A DNA stretch of 64,000 nt from an uncultured Verrucomicrobiae bacterium (lineage in GTDB: Bacteria > Verrucomicrobiota > Verrucomicrobiia > Limisphaerales > AAA164-E04): positions 1,690,876-1,754,875 of the forward strand of contig OX638380.1 in assembly GCA_951813855.1 (NCBI GenBank). Direction: 5' to 3'. Position 1 is the first letter of the stretch, and the number at the start of each line of letters is the position of its first letter. The translations under genes and the position numbers were made by a program. This document shows, in pieces, positions 48,254 through 57,425 of this stretch. The notes under the pieces are model-generated. The model made no database searches. It saw only the letters and a program-made list of their open reading frames with translations, and was not told the DNA's origin.

Positions 48254-49126
48254 TCAAGTCGAGGATGGGGATTCCCGAGCCGTGGGAGTGGCTGGTGAAG
48301 AGTCGGTTGTGGTGGGAAGATTGACGGGGTGAGACGGCTCGGCAGCGCCGTCGGCTCGATGGCGTTCCAAAGCGGTACGGCACCGATAGCTTTGGGTGTT
48401 GATCTCGAAGATGGTGGCGTGGTGGACAAGTCGATCGACCGCGGCGGCGGTGGCTTGGTCGGGAAAGATTCGATCCCATTGGGCGAAGGGCAGATTGGCG
48501 GTGAGGAGGATGGAGCGTTGTTCGTAGCGATCGGAGATCAGTTCGAAGAGGACGGCGCTTTCTTCCCGATCGCGGTTGACGCAGGCGAAATCGTCAAGGA
48601 TAAGGAGGTGGAATTTATGGAGACGCGCGAGCAGTCCCTCGAGATCGAGATTGCGTTGGGCGACCTGCAGTTTCTGGACGAGGCTGGAGGTTCCGGTGAA
48701 GAGCACCTTGAGGCCCTGGCGCCCGAGGGAGAGGCCAATGGCGGAGGCGAGGTGGCTCTTACCGACGCCGGGAGGCCCGAAGATGAGGAGGTTGGTTCCC
48801 TTGCGGATCCAGCTGTCTTCGGAGGCGAAGGCCTGAACGCGTGCTTGGGGCGGGGATGGGATGAGGCTGAAATCGAAGCCTTCGAGATTCTTGCCGGGGA
48901 GAAGTTTGGCCTGCCGGGTATGTCGGTCGATGCGGCGGTTGTCCCTTTCGGTCAATTCGAGTTCGGCGAGGGAGAAGAGGAATTTTGACGCCGGCCAACC
49001 CTCCTTGTCGGCGCGTTGAGCCAGGATCCGCCACTCGGTCTCGATGGAGGGCAGTCGCAACTCGGAGAGCATGAGGGAAAGTCGGTCGGGATCGACGGCC
49101 TGTGGCGGTGTGGAGCGGATGGTCAT
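48254..49126 (-). CDS. istB: IS21 helper ATPase IstB
   Basis: The 290-residue AAA+ helper shows Walker A FGPPGVGKSHLASAIG (about 116-131), Walker B HLLILDDFACVNRD and the N-terminal LSELRLPSIETEWRILAQRA helix. IstB multimerises on DNA and stimulates strand transfer by IstA. Start ATG overlaps the istA stop by 4 bases (ATGA). The last about 40 residues are Pro/Thr/Ser-rich and look less conserved. The frame is intact, so the protein could act in trans on other IS21 copies. Confidence 0.85.
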   Translation of the reverse strand: MTIRSTPPQAVDPDRLSLMLSELRLPSIETEWRILAQRADKEGWPASKFLFSLAELELTERDNRRIDRHTRQAKLLPGKNLEGFDFSLIPSPPQARVQAFASEDSWIRKGTNLLIFGPPGVGKSHLASAIGLSLGRQGLKVLFTGTSSLVQKLQVAQRNLDLEGLLARLHKFHLLILDDFACVNRDREESAVLFELISDRYEQRSILLTANLPFAQWDRIFPDQATAAAVDRLVHHATIFEINTQSYRCRTALERHRADGAAEPSHPVNLPTTTDSSPATPTARESPSST

Positions 49127-50632
49127 GGCGAGAGGCGGTTACCGAGCAGATGGGAGTACTGACCGAGGTTGCCCACGGCGACGTCTTGCCGAGGAATGGA
49201 AGGCTCTTGGAACACAAAGCGAGTTCTCAGGGACTCGACATCGGGGAGGGAGCCGGTCCGGAGCGCTGCTTCGATGGCGTCGGCGATTTCCGCTTCGCAG
49301 CCGTTTTCGTGGGCCAAGGCAAGGAACTCGACGGTGAGACGGCACGCTTGTTTTTCGCTCACGGATTCCTTCACTTGATCGAAGAAGTGGCGATAGGCCT
49401 CTCGAGGAAAGAGATCATTGCGGTAGGTCAGACGTGCCAGAGCCATAGGTTTGCGCTTCAGGGACTGGATGACGTGCCGATAATCGATGACGTTGGGACG
49501 GTGAGTCCGATGTCCGCGAGGCAGGGTTTCGATCCTCGTTGCTCCCTGGAAGAGTTCGATCCGGTCATCGAAGATGCGAGCCTTGAGTCGGTAGCCGATG
49601 AGTCGCAAAGGCACTGAGTAGTAAACCTTTCGAATGCGGAAGCCTGCGGTGCTGGTCACCGTGACCATGACCTCTTCGCAGTCGCAAGGATTCGACGGCG
49701 GCAGCGGTTTCAGCTGGCCCCGTTCGGTCTCGATGTCCTTCGCCACCCTAGCGTTTTCACGAGCGACGATATCCGCGACGAAGGTTCGGTAGGCGTCCAG
49801 GCACTCGAAATCCCGGGATCCTCGGAGTTCCAGCTCGCCTCGAACCCGGTCCTTGAGATGACGGTGGGCGCTTTCGATGGCGCCGTTCTCGTGGGCCACG
49901 CCCCGGTTGTTGCGGGATGGTTTCATCCCGTAGTGTTCGCACAAGGCCTTGAAGCGTTCGGTCAAGTCCTCCGCTACGTCCTGGGCCAGATTGCGGAAGG
50001 CAGCGGAGAGACTGTCGGTTCGGAGCTCGTGGGGGACTCCGCCCAGTTCGGCGAAGGCACCCTGAATTCCCTCGGCCAAGGCGGTGAAGGACTCGCCGTT
50101 AATGACCACGGAGACGTATCGGCAGCACGACCATGGGAGGCGAAAGTGGAAGTACAGGTGCCGGAGCGATTCTCCCCGGATGGTGACTTCCCCGGACTTC
50201 AGGTGGGTGAAGTCGGCAATGGCGAAAGTGCCGGCAGGCCTCTTCGTCTGCGGGAACATGACTTCTTTTTCCGCACCGTTTTGGGCTCGCCACGCCCGAA
50301 TCCGCCGTTCCAGGGTTCGGCGGTAGTTCGGCTTGAATTCCGGTTCGGGGTTCCGCAAATCGTGGAACACCGTGATGGGCTTGATGTCGGGGCATCGCTC
50401 CAGAATGGGGACGACCTTGGATTCGAAGAACGTGGCCAAGGGATCCGGACGAGTGCGCTGGGGGGCGGAGAATCCTCCGACGGTTGGTTTTCGGTCTGTT
50501 TCCTGGCTTTTTCGAGGGTCCGATAGCCCGTTGAGCGATGGATCCCGATGGCGGCGGCGGACGCGACTCCTTTTACGGGCGCAATTGCATGAACAGTTTC
50601 TTCTGTTGAGGTGTGACTCGTCGTTTGGTCAT
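49123..50632 (-). pseudogene. istA: IS21 transposase IstA, two frameshifts near the N-terminus
   Basis: The main frame (FFESKVVPILERCPDIKPIT to the end) contains the integrase-like DDE core: ADFTHLKSGEVTIRG, ELRTDSLSAAFRNL and AHENGAIESAHRHLKD (catalytic Asp, Asp, Glu). The N-terminal helix-turn-helix is shifted out of frame. It starts MTKRRVTPQQKKLFMQLRP and reaches a stop at 50573-50575. The +1 frame then gives PVKGVASAAAIGIHRSTGYR then TLEKARKQTENQ, and the frame returns at a G6/C6 run (50460-50465) to RTRPDPLATFFESK. Two base changes in these tracts would restore it, so the copy is presumably inactive. Confidence 0.8.
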
Positions 50633-50835
50633 GTTGGTTCTCCGTCCGCACACGTGGTCGTGCCGACGGGCCAACTATCCACCGATCAGAAGAACTTGCA
50701 GCCTTTCTTGGGCAGGGTTCCGGCCACTTCGGTCGGGCTACGCCCTCCCTTCGTGGCCGGAACCCTGCCCCCCTGGGGGTCCCCCAGACACCGGGAAATC
50801 CTTCCCTCCGATTTGTCGCATTGTAATTGTCGCTG

Positions 50836-50857
50836 TGTCGCAAAGTAATTGACGCGC
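50836..50857. repeat. right terminal inverted repeat of the IS21 element
   Basis: TGTCGCAAAGTAATTGACGC (first 20 of 22 bp) is the near-complement of 47780-47801. A second, closer-matching copy (TGTCGCATTGTAATTGTCGC) sits just inside at 50814-50833. Confidence 0.65.
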
Positions 50858-50916
50858 AACACCCAAATAGCTAGCCTGCCCGATCTTGTTGTTCGTTTCC
50901 AGATTTGACGCGAAAA

Positions 50917-50953
50917 CTAGCCTCAATTCCCAACGGCAACAATTAATGTGAAT
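50917..50953. repeat. left inverted repeat of the IS4-like element
   Basis: 37 bases with 5 mismatches against the complement of 53101-53137. The core is GATTCCCAACGGC or AATTCCCAACGGC. Confidence 0.6.
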
Positions 50954-51011
50954 CAGCCTACGGGACAAGGCTCATTGATTTATTCCAATACCATTCAGTG
51001 AGTGGCGTTTA

Positions 51012-51025
51012 GGGGGGGGGGGGGG
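51012..51025 (+). repeat. homopolymeric G14 run
   Basis: Fourteen consecutive G in an otherwise AT-rich leader, 310 bases before the transposase start. Long G-runs slip easily, so length may vary between cells or be a sequencing limit. Confidence 0.75.
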
Positions 51026-51334
51026 TTCTATTAACCGTCTCTTCAGGTGGTTTTCGGCACTTTGAAAATCCCGATGCAGCCAGTATGAAATCATTGAATT
51101 ATGGGTTTTTGAATGCAATCGTCAAGGTGTTATGATAAATTATTAAGCAAACATCCAGTCGCGAACCTGAATCCTATTTAGAACTCGCACCCTAAATAAA
51201 GGCTTTATTTCAAGCATTTAAAGCCGAAAGTTCGTGGCAAGCGATACATTCAGCGAATTTCCATGCCTTTCCGACTTGCTCTAACGTTAATTGTGTAGTA
51301 TTGTGGCAGTTATATTTAAACTGCACGAATTGAT

Positions 51335-53086
51335 ATGACAGACTTGACCGAACCTTTCCTCAAGCCGGAAACTCGGACACATCGTCAGTACGAAGCCTTG
51401 AGGGCTCACTTCGTCGAGGGCCTTGAGACTCGGAAGGCCGCGGAACGCTTCGGCTACCGCCTCGGATCCTTCCGCAATCTGTGCACGAAATATCGCAGAA
51501 AACCCGACCTGTCATTTTTTTTCGCCGAGCACAAACCGGGGCCGAAAGTGAACCCTGAGGAACCTCTTCGACTGCGGCGGGACCGGCGGATCCTGGAACT
51601 TCGCAAGAATTTTGACCTCTCGGTCGGGGACCTCAGCCGGAAGCTTACGGACGAAGGGATGCCTGCCGGAATGACTACCGTACAGCGCACCCTTCACCAA
51701 AACGGCATCAGCAAGCTGCCGCGCCGATCGCCCGGCAGACGCGAAGCCGCTCTGCGACCCGTCGCCGCCCCGGCTGCCGACGCTCGGGAACTCAATCTGG
51801 CGCCGCAACGACGGCACACTGAATTCGGCGGACTGTTTTTATTCGTCCCCGAACTCGTCCGGCTCAATCTCGATCAAATTGTTACTGACAGCGACATGCC
51901 GGGTAGCGCGATGATCCCCGCGAGTCACGCATTCCGGTCTCTGTTAGCATTGAAGCTCTGGGGGTTAGGCCGGCCGCCGCATGTCATGGCCGACATTCTC
52001 GATCCTGGAATCGCCTTGTTCGCCGGATTGAACGTCATGCCGAAACGCTCCACCCTGACCGAGTATTCCGGGCGCGTCGACCCGAAACGGTGCCTCGTTC
52101 TCATGGACCGCTGGCACCGGGCACTGAATAGCTTGGAAACCGACCTTGAAGGGGACGGTTCCTTCGATCTGGATTTCCACACCATCCCCTGGCATGGCAA
52201 GGATCCAGAGACGCCCATCGAAAAACACGATGTCTCCAAGCGAAGCCGCAGACAGAAAGGCATCCTGGCATTCTTGGCCCGTGATGCCGATGCTCGCCTG
52301 TTCTGTTACGCCAATGCCCAAGTCCGCAAGAAGGATCAGAACGACGAAATTCTCCGCTTCATTGAGTTTTGGGAGCAACGCCACGGCGGACCGCCCAGAG
52401 AGTTAGTTTTCGATTCCCGGCTGACGACTCATGCTAATCTCGGACGAATCAACGCCATGGGCATTGATTTTCTGACCCGGCGCAAACGTTCTAAATCGCT
52501 GCTCGATGCTATTGCCACCTTGCCGCAGAGTGACTGGAAACAGGTGCGTTTAAACAATGTCGGACGTATCTACCGCACGCCGCGGGTGCTGGACCAACGC
52601 GTTCGGATCTCCGGCTATCCCGAAGACATCTGGCAGCTCGCCGTGTGCGATTTGGGTCAGGAACAACCCACCTTGCTGCTCACGAACCAGATGAAAACGC
52701 CTGCCAGCCAACTCGTCGACCGCTATGCCCGGCGGATGGTGATCGAGAACGCCATCGCTGACGCGATCGACTTTTTCCACATGGATGCACTGTCCGCGGC
52801 CGTGCCGATGAAGATTGATCTCGACCTGCAACTCACTCTCATGGCCAGCGGCCTGTATCGGCTGCTGGCCGTTCGGATCGGCAATGGCAAGCAGACCGCG
52901 AAATCTCGCACGCTATTCCGGAACTTTATCAAAGCACCGGCGGACATCACGATCGGCAACGACAGCATCGAAGTCCGGATCGGTCGACGGGCAAACAATC
53001 CGTACCTTCTCAATGCCTCCTACGATGAAACCGACATCGCTGTGCCTTGGCTTCAAGAACGCCGACTACGGATTAGCTTTCTGTGA
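51335..53086 (+). CDS. IS4-like transposase with N-terminal HTH
   Basis: The 583-residue transposase has an N-terminal HTH (KAAERFGYRLGSFRNLCTKY; a second one near LSRKLTDEGMPAGMTTVQRT). It is followed by a DDE catalytic core: SFDLDFHTIPWHG (first Asp), VFDSRLTTHANLGRIN then DFLTRRKR (second Asp), and MVIENAIADAIDFFHMDALS (Glu). The layout resembles large IS4/IS1634-like transposases. The exact ISfinder family is not clear. The frame is intact, and the start codon gives a plausible acidic N-terminus. Confidence 0.75.
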   Translation: MTDLTEPFLKPETRTHRQYEALRAHFVEGLETRKAAERFGYRLGSFRNLCTKYRRKPDLSFFFAEHKPGPKVNPEEPLRLRRDRRILELRKNFDLSVGDLSRKLTDEGMPAGMTTVQRTLHQNGISKLPRRSPGRREAALRPVAAPAADARELNLAPQRRHTEFGGLFLFVPELVRLNLDQIVTDSDMPGSAMIPASHAFRSLLALKLWGLGRPPHVMADILDPGIALFAGLNVMPKRSTLTEYSGRVDPKRCLVLMDRWHRALNSLETDLEGDGSFDLDFHTIPWHGKDPETPIEKHDVSKRSRRQKGILAFLARDADARLFCYANAQVRKKDQNDEILRFIEFWEQRHGGPPRELVFDSRLTTHANLGRINAMGIDFLTRRKRSKSLLDAIATLPQSDWKQVRLNNVGRIYRTPRVLDQRVRISGYPEDIWQLAVCDLGQEQPTLLLTNQMKTPASQLVDRYARRMVIENAIADAIDFFHMDALSAAVPMKIDLDLQLTLMASGLYRLLAVRIGNGKQTAKSRTLFRNFIKAPADITIGNDSIEVRIGRRANNPYLLNASYDETDIAVPWLQERRLRISFL

Positions 53087-53100
53087 TCGGGGGTGACAGG

Positions 53101-53137
53101 CTTCACATCAATTATGGCCGTTGGGAATCGAGGCTAG
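53101..53137. repeat. right inverted repeat of the IS4-like element
   Basis: 15 bases after the transposase stop. Reverse complement of 50917-50953 with 32 of 37 identical positions. Confidence 0.6.
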
Positions 53138-53218
53138 GAGACGCCAAGCTTCAGGGATCCTTAGGATTCTCGCAAATATAAATTATCCGTATTCCCGTGT
53201 GTATCTAACGTATTATTA

Positions 53219-53848
53219 TCATTCATGGGGTTTCAATTTATAATTCCATTCACCATGAAACTTATCTTTAGTTAAGCGCAAATCTTGCATTTGTTCATCT
53301 GTAATTTTTATGCCAGTCTGATATTTGGATTCATCTAGCTTGCAATTTATTTTCAACCCATTTTTAGTTGTTGTATTGCTAATCAAATTAACTATGGTTT
53401 CATAATTGGTTAATGGGCGTCCCCGCCAATTCATCGAAATGCATGAAAACATTCGATGTTCGATTTTATTCCACTTGCTCGTACCCGGTGGAAAATGACA
53501 AACTGATATTTCCATACTAAGTTCATCTGCCAGTTTTTGCAACTCGGTTTTCCATAATTTATTACGACTACCATTTGAACCTCCTCCATCAGCCATAATT
53601 AATAGCTTCTTGGCATTGGGATGGTTTATTCGTCCCATTGATAGCCACCATCGACGAATTGTTTCTACAGCAAATTCCGCCGTATCGTGTTCAGTGCCTA
53701 CACTTACCCAACCCGTATTGGTACTAATATCATACACGCCATAGGGACTTGCTTTCGGTAGATTTGGATCGGGGAAATCATGCACTTTGACTAGTTCGGG
53801 ATTTCCTTTCGGATGCCATTCGTTCCCCCTATTTTTGTGCTGTCCCAC
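53219..53848 (-). CDS. ISAzo13 transposase, C-terminal frame
   Basis: The 209-residue part carries most of the catalytic domain: NEWHPKGNPELVKVHDFPD, ASPYGVYDISTNTGWVSVG, HDTAEFAVETIRRWW, KKLLIMADGGGSNGSRNKLW, ISVCHFPPGTSKWNKIEHRM and NWRGRPLTNYETIV, the ordered motifs of ISAzo13. Its own Met is inside the conserved domain, and upstream residues needed for DTKKKELVG lie in the frame reached by slipping at 53856-53862. It is presumably translated only as a fusion with the upstream ORF. Confidence 0.7.
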   Translation of the reverse strand: MGQHKNRGNEWHPKGNPELVKVHDFPDPNLPKASPYGVYDISTNTGWVSVGTEHDTAEFAVETIRRWWLSMGRINHPNAKKLLIMADGGGSNGSRNKLWKTELQKLADELSMEISVCHFPPGTSKWNKIEHRMFSCISMNWRGRPLTNYETIVNLISNTTTKNGLKINCKLDESKYQTGIKITDEQMQDLRLTKDKFHGEWNYKLKPHE

Positions 53849-54423
53849 CAGTTCCTTTTTTTCGTGTCCACCGAAATCACGGGTTCATTTTTCTTCAGGA
53901 ATTTCCGGGATTTGCCTTCAATATGACGAAATTGCTGGTCTCGGTCGGGATTCTGCTTGCCTTCTAGGGTTTTTTGGTTTCCTTGAAGACTGTATCCCAT
54001 TTCATGGAGCAAATGATTTACGGTGCGTTCACTTATCTTATGTCCCATTTCATTTAATTTGGTTTTGATTTGTTCAGCGCTTTTGCAGGTCCAACGCAAC
54101 GGATTTTCAGGATCACCTCGAGTCTCGGGTTCGATAAGTTTATCCAGATCTGACAACAGAGTCTTATCGTGTTCGGTTAATAATTTCCGTCCCCCTTCTG
54201 CTTTCCTTTGGCGATTTTTCTTAGGGATTGCTCCCGTTTGTAATTCATTAATTCCCGATCGAATCGTAGTGCGGCTAGCACCCGTAGCTTCGTGAACTAT
54301 TTTTATTCCACCCCTACCTATGGCTATTGCCTCGGATGCTAGCCAATGACGTTTAGTCAATTCTTGGAAGATGGGTTCCAAGCTCAGATATTTTTTTCTG
54401 ATAACGGCAACTTGATCGCTCAC
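53791..54423 (-). CDS. ISAzo13 transposase, N-terminal frame
   Basis: The 210-residue ORF (GTG start, SDQVAVIRKKYLSLEPIFQE) contains an N-terminal HTH-like region, EATGASRTTIRSGINEL and SERTVNHLLHEMGYSLQGNQ. It runs into the catalytic start VISVDTKKRNWWDST, which is out of register with the family (DTKKKELVGQHKNRG). The end is therefore spurious. The real protein probably continues by a -1 frame change at the A7 tract into 53219-53848. Alternatively the gene is a simple frameshift mutant. Confidence 0.7.
   Translation of the reverse strand: MSDQVAVIRKKYLSLEPIFQELTKRHWLASEAIAIGRGGIKIVHEATGASRTTIRSGINELQTGAIPKKNRQRKAEGGRKLLTEHDKTLLSDLDKLIEPETRGDPENPLRWTCKSAEQIKTKLNEMGHKISERTVNHLLHEMGYSLQGNQKTLEGKQNPDRDQQFRHIEGKSRKFLKKNEPVISVDTKKRNWWDSTKIGGTNGIRKEIPN
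53855..53862 (-). promoter_or_regulatory. candidate -1 frameshift site (A AAA AAA G)
   Basis: On the minus strand the codons are ACG AAA AAA AGG. Slipping back one base gives AAA AAA AAG GAA CTG, the conserved KKKEL. An A7G heptamer is a classical slippery sequence in IS elements. A downstream stimulatory structure was not checked. Confidence 0.55.
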
Positions 54424-54859
54424 GCTTAATCATATCATACATATTTCATTTTTTCAACTTTTAAAAGTAATTAATTTCAATTCGTTGGTTGCCAAAGGAT
54501 TGGCAACTAAGGATTTCCGTAATCAAGCCTCCCAAAATCCATAGAATCGACCTATATGGGCTGATAACTTCCAGCTCTTAATAAACCATCGAAATCAGTT
54601 TTTAAATTACTAGAGAAATTATCCGTCAATCAACATGTCAAATTGAAATTCTGACAAAAGATTTAATCGTTTGAACGAGTATGTTATTTATGCGAGAGCC
54701 CTTATGTCTAGCGGGGGAGATTTAGACCGTTTTGCATAAAAAAATCCATATCATCTGGCTTTTTGGCAATTATTCGCCTGCGAAAGCTTGCTTTTTCCCG
54801 CAAGGTGTGCCATATATGATAATGTGTAAAATAGCAAGGCTGCTGAGCGCTTAGAAATA
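54424..54859. other. intergenic, AT-rich
   Basis: Between the ISAzo13-type element and the next transposase pair. No gene or terminal repeat is recognised. Confidence 0.35.
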
Positions 54860-55507
54860 TTGGCTCTTCGTAACGAAGCAACCCCCATTGGGGATCGGGT
54901 TTTTATCGTCATCGCAAAAGGCATCGTCACCTGTTTTTGGGATAATCTACCCTTTTTTCGATACGAAGAGAACGATCATCATTCCCGAAACTGGCTTATG
55001 GGTCATATCGCGTTTTTCAAGTTAGCTACCCAGAAACAAATAGCGGAGCAATTCCAAGTCCATCGCAATACCGTTTCTGCCGCTCTCCAGACTTATCGCC
55101 GCGGTGACGGGGTTAAAAAGACCCCTCAGATCAAAGCGAAAAGTTGGACCGCGATTGACGAGGAAACGTGTCGCCGGCTCGGGGAATTGTTGGCCCGAGG
55201 AATATCGATTAGAAGTGCCGCCAAAGCTTGCCGAGTCAATCACGAAACGGTGCGTCGTTATGTTCATGCCGGCCGAATCCCCGGATTTCAACCGGAGTCG
55301 CCAAAGCTCGAGCGACCAGCCGCTACCCCGACCGAAGCTCGCGAGGATTCCCGTTTGGCAGAGGCTTTGGATCGGACGGAACGAGATCAGAACGACCGCC
55401 AAGCCGCCATGGGGATGGGAGCGCAAGACATTCCAGGACGGGTCGCGGCCAGTATCGGAGAGCAAGCCGGCCCCCCAAGCCCCATTTTTCCGCGGCTCGT
55501 GCCATGA
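54860..55507 (+). CDS. first ORF of a two-gene DDE element: HTH protein
   Basis: The 215-residue protein has two helix-turn-helix-like stretches: ATQKQIAEQFQVHRNTVSAA (about 57-76) and GISIRSAAKACRVNHETVRR (110-130), with RYVHAGRIPGFQP then a charged tail. Its stop overlaps the start of the transposase gene (ATGA, 55504-55507), so translation is likely coupled. It probably binds the element ends. The start near 54860 is uncertain; the second Met at 55001 (MGHIAFFKLATQ) would leave the HTH intact. Confidence 0.6.
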   Translation: MALRNEATPIGDRVFIVIAKGIVTCFWDNLPFFRYEENDHHSRNWLMGHIAFFKLATQKQIAEQFQVHRNTVSAALQTYRRGDGVKKTPQIKAKSWTAIDEETCRRLGELLARGISIRSAAKACRVNHETVRRYVHAGRIPGFQPESPKLERPAATPTEAREDSRLAEALDRTERDQNDRQAAMGMGAQDIPGRVAASIGEQAGPPSPIFPRLVP

Positions 55508-57078
55508 AGCAGGCGGGAGTTTTAGTGGCGATGCCAGCGTTGTTGGAACCCGGGTTGCTCCGGCATCTCGATCAATTGCCGGAATCAAAAGGCTATTATC
55601 GCCCCGCCAACCTCCTCTTGTTTTTGGCATTGATGTTTTTGACCCGAGTGTGTTCGGTGGAGCAAATGCGTTATCAATCCCCGGGAGAATGGGGCAAGAT
55701 TATGGGGAGCGATCGCAGTCCGGAAGTAACCACCCTGCGGCGCCGGATTCGTCAGCTAGCGACCTCGAAGGCGATGGACTCTTGGCAGTCAAACCTGGCC
55801 AAAGACTGGCTCAGCGAGGATCCCGAAGAAACGGCGACCTTTGATCTCGATGGCCATGTCAAAGTGTATCACAGGCGGAAAGGAAACTTGCCCCGCCATT
55901 TCGTTTCGCGGCAAAAGCTTTGCCTGCCGGCGGCCGTCAGCTATTGGCTGCATGCCCTCGGCGGCACGCCCTTGCTATGCCTGCATCAGCAGATCGACTC
56001 GAAAATGATCCAAACTCTGAAACAAGATATTCTGCCTCAATTGCGGGAGCTGGGATTGTTGCCCGCTAACTCGCAGGAGCCAGCAAGCTCAACCGTTACT
56101 CCGCCGGTTCTGAACTTGATTTTCGACCGGGAAGGTTGGAGTCCGAAGCTCTTTGACGAGCTGGCTCGCCAAGGAGTGGCCGGTATCACTTGGCGCAAGG
56201 GAAAAGTCCAGCCCTGGTCCGAGCAAGAGTTTGTGGCGAGGGAAGTAAGGGTTCCTGGCCCCTGCGGTTCCGTGATTCGCCGGCTGTCGCTGGCGGAAAA
56301 AACCTTGGAGTTGAGAGGCGGGGATATCAAGGCCCGAGCAATTCGTTGCTTGAGGTCTGACGGACGCCAATCCTCTATTATCACCACCAATAACCAGATG
56401 GATATCAACCAAGTGGCGGGGTCGATTCTTTCCCGCTGGTCGCAGGAGAATTTTTTCCTTTATGCTCGCCGAGAATTCGGATTGGACCATTTGCCGGTCC
56501 AGGAACTGGAGCCGGTAGATCCCGCCGAGAAGGTCGTTAATCCCCCCTGGCGACGATTGAAAACAGCGATCGCCAAGCTCAAAAACCGATTAGGGCATTT
56601 GACGCGGCGAATCGACGCTCAAAGCAAGACAACCCAACCAGTCGGAAAACTACAGACCAAAAAGATTGATCTGGCCAAGGAACTTCAAGAGCTCTGTCAA
56701 ACCCAAAAATCACTTCCCGAACATGTGAAGGCGGGCGATCTGTCACCGTCGGAACAATTGGAAGCGCTGCCGAGACCAGTAAGACAGTTTTATGATCTGA
56801 TTCGCATGATTGTTTATCGTGCTGAAACCGCTCTGACGCCTTTAGTCAATGGCAACCGTAAAGGGCGTCCCCATTCCAGATCACTCTTGAAATCCGTGTT
56901 TAAATCCGAAGCCGATATCCTGCCTGATGAAGCCAACGGAGAACTGGTTATTAGGCTGCTGAACCAAAGCAACAAGGCACAGAATCAAGCACTCAAGGAA
57001 TTGCTTAAAGCCCTAAACCAAAAAGAAATAAGGTTTCCTGAAACAAACCTGAAGCTAGTTTATAAATTAGCTGATTAA
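55504..57078 (+). CDS. DDE transposase, second ORF of the element
   Basis: The 524-residue transposase starts MKQAGVLVAMPALLEPGLL and carries a DDE core: TFDLDGHVKVYHRRKGNLPR (first Asp), RQKLCLPAAVSYWLHALGGT, LIFDREGWSPKLFDELAR then AGITWRKG (second Asp), AGSILSRWSQENFFLYARRE (Glu). The KVYH-x-NLP-xH-VSRQKLCLP block recurs in a group of poorly classified planctomycete/verrucomicrobial transposases. Frame intact. It overlaps the HTH gene by ATGA. An unassigned ORF (57078-57425) begins at its stop. Confidence 0.7.
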   Translation: MKQAGVLVAMPALLEPGLLRHLDQLPESKGYYRPANLLLFLALMFLTRVCSVEQMRYQSPGEWGKIMGSDRSPEVTTLRRRIRQLATSKAMDSWQSNLAKDWLSEDPEETATFDLDGHVKVYHRRKGNLPRHFVSRQKLCLPAAVSYWLHALGGTPLLCLHQQIDSKMIQTLKQDILPQLRELGLLPANSQEPASSTVTPPVLNLIFDREGWSPKLFDELARQGVAGITWRKGKVQPWSEQEFVAREVRVPGPCGSVIRRLSLAEKTLELRGGDIKARAIRCLRSDGRQSSIITTNNQMDINQVAGSILSRWSQENFFLYARREFGLDHLPVQELEPVDPAEKVVNPPWRRLKTAIAKLKNRLGHLTRRIDAQSKTTQPVGKLQTKKIDLAKELQELCQTQKSLPEHVKAGDLSPSEQLEALPRPVRQFYDLIRMIVYRAETALTPLVNGNRKGRPHSRSLLKSVFKSEADILPDEANGELVIRLLNQSNKAQNQALKELLKALNQKEIRFPETNLKLVYKLAD

Positions 57079-57425
57079 TGAAACTACCAAGTTTGCACAA
57101 TTTGAATCTGTCAGACACAAGGATCTCTGAGCTTATTGTTATTCGCCACGTTATTTCGGAAGAAATTATTCACATTGATCCGGGAGTTATTTGGGGAGGG
57201 GCAGCCAGAAGTGACGACCGATTCGGAACGGGCTACGGTTTTAAAAATTGGCTGCTCGGAAAAAAACATTCGGTTGGGATTCGGGGAGCGGATCCTTGGC
57301 TTCGCAGCAGGTCGTTTCAGCCTTTAGCCCTAGCCCGCAAATCTCACCAGCCCCTAAAGCATAAAAATTTAATGGCTTGGTGTCGTCGGATCTACTTTTT
57401 TTACTGCTTAGAACTTGTTAGCTGA
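57078..57425 (+). CDS. unassigned ORF coupled to the DDE element (115 aa)
   Basis: The start ATG shares one base with the transposase stop (TAATG). The product (MKLPSLHNLNLSDTRISELI...) shows no known domain, and its second half is basic and Trp/Tyr/Phe-rich. It may be a real accessory gene or a chance frame. The position is the only support. Confidence 0.25.
   Translation: MKLPSLHNLNLSDTRISELIVIRHVISEEIIHIDPGVIWGGAARSDDRFGTGYGFKNWLLGKKHSVGIRGADPWLRSRSFQPLALARKSHQPLKHKNLMAWCRRIYFFYCLELVS

Larger units (their letters stand above)
47780..50857. mobile_element. IS21-family element with istA frameshifted
   Basis: Inverted repeats bound about 3.1 kb. The left end is GCGCGACAATTACAATGCGA at 47780-47799 (22 bp to 47801). 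The right end is its near complement at 50836-50857, with three or four differences, plus a tandem inner copy at 50814-50833. Inside are istB and a broken istA, stop and start overlapping as ATGA. The exact outer border and target duplication are not resolved. The element sits directly behind the Hsp70 operon. A related truncated istA piece is at 15817-15980. Confidence 0.75.
50917..53137. mobile_element. IS4-like element with HTH-DDE transposase
   Basis: The boundaries are inferred from imperfect inverted repeats. The left repeat (50917-50953) starts CTAGCCTCAATTCCCAACGG, and the right repeat (53101-53137) is its complement with 32 of 37 positions matching. It holds one transposase gene (51335-53086), a long 5' leader of about 380 bases and a G14 run. 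Target duplications were not established. It lies 60 bases from the IS21 element. Confidence 0.6.
53219..54423 (-). mobile_element. ISAzo13-type element in two overlapping frames
   Basis: Two overlapping minus-strand ORFs, 53791-54423 and 53219-53848, together encode one ISAzo13-family transposase (Rhodopirellula-type). The DNA is AT-rich compared with the neighbours. The terminal repeats are not resolved, so borders are those of the ORFs. Confidence 0.65.
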
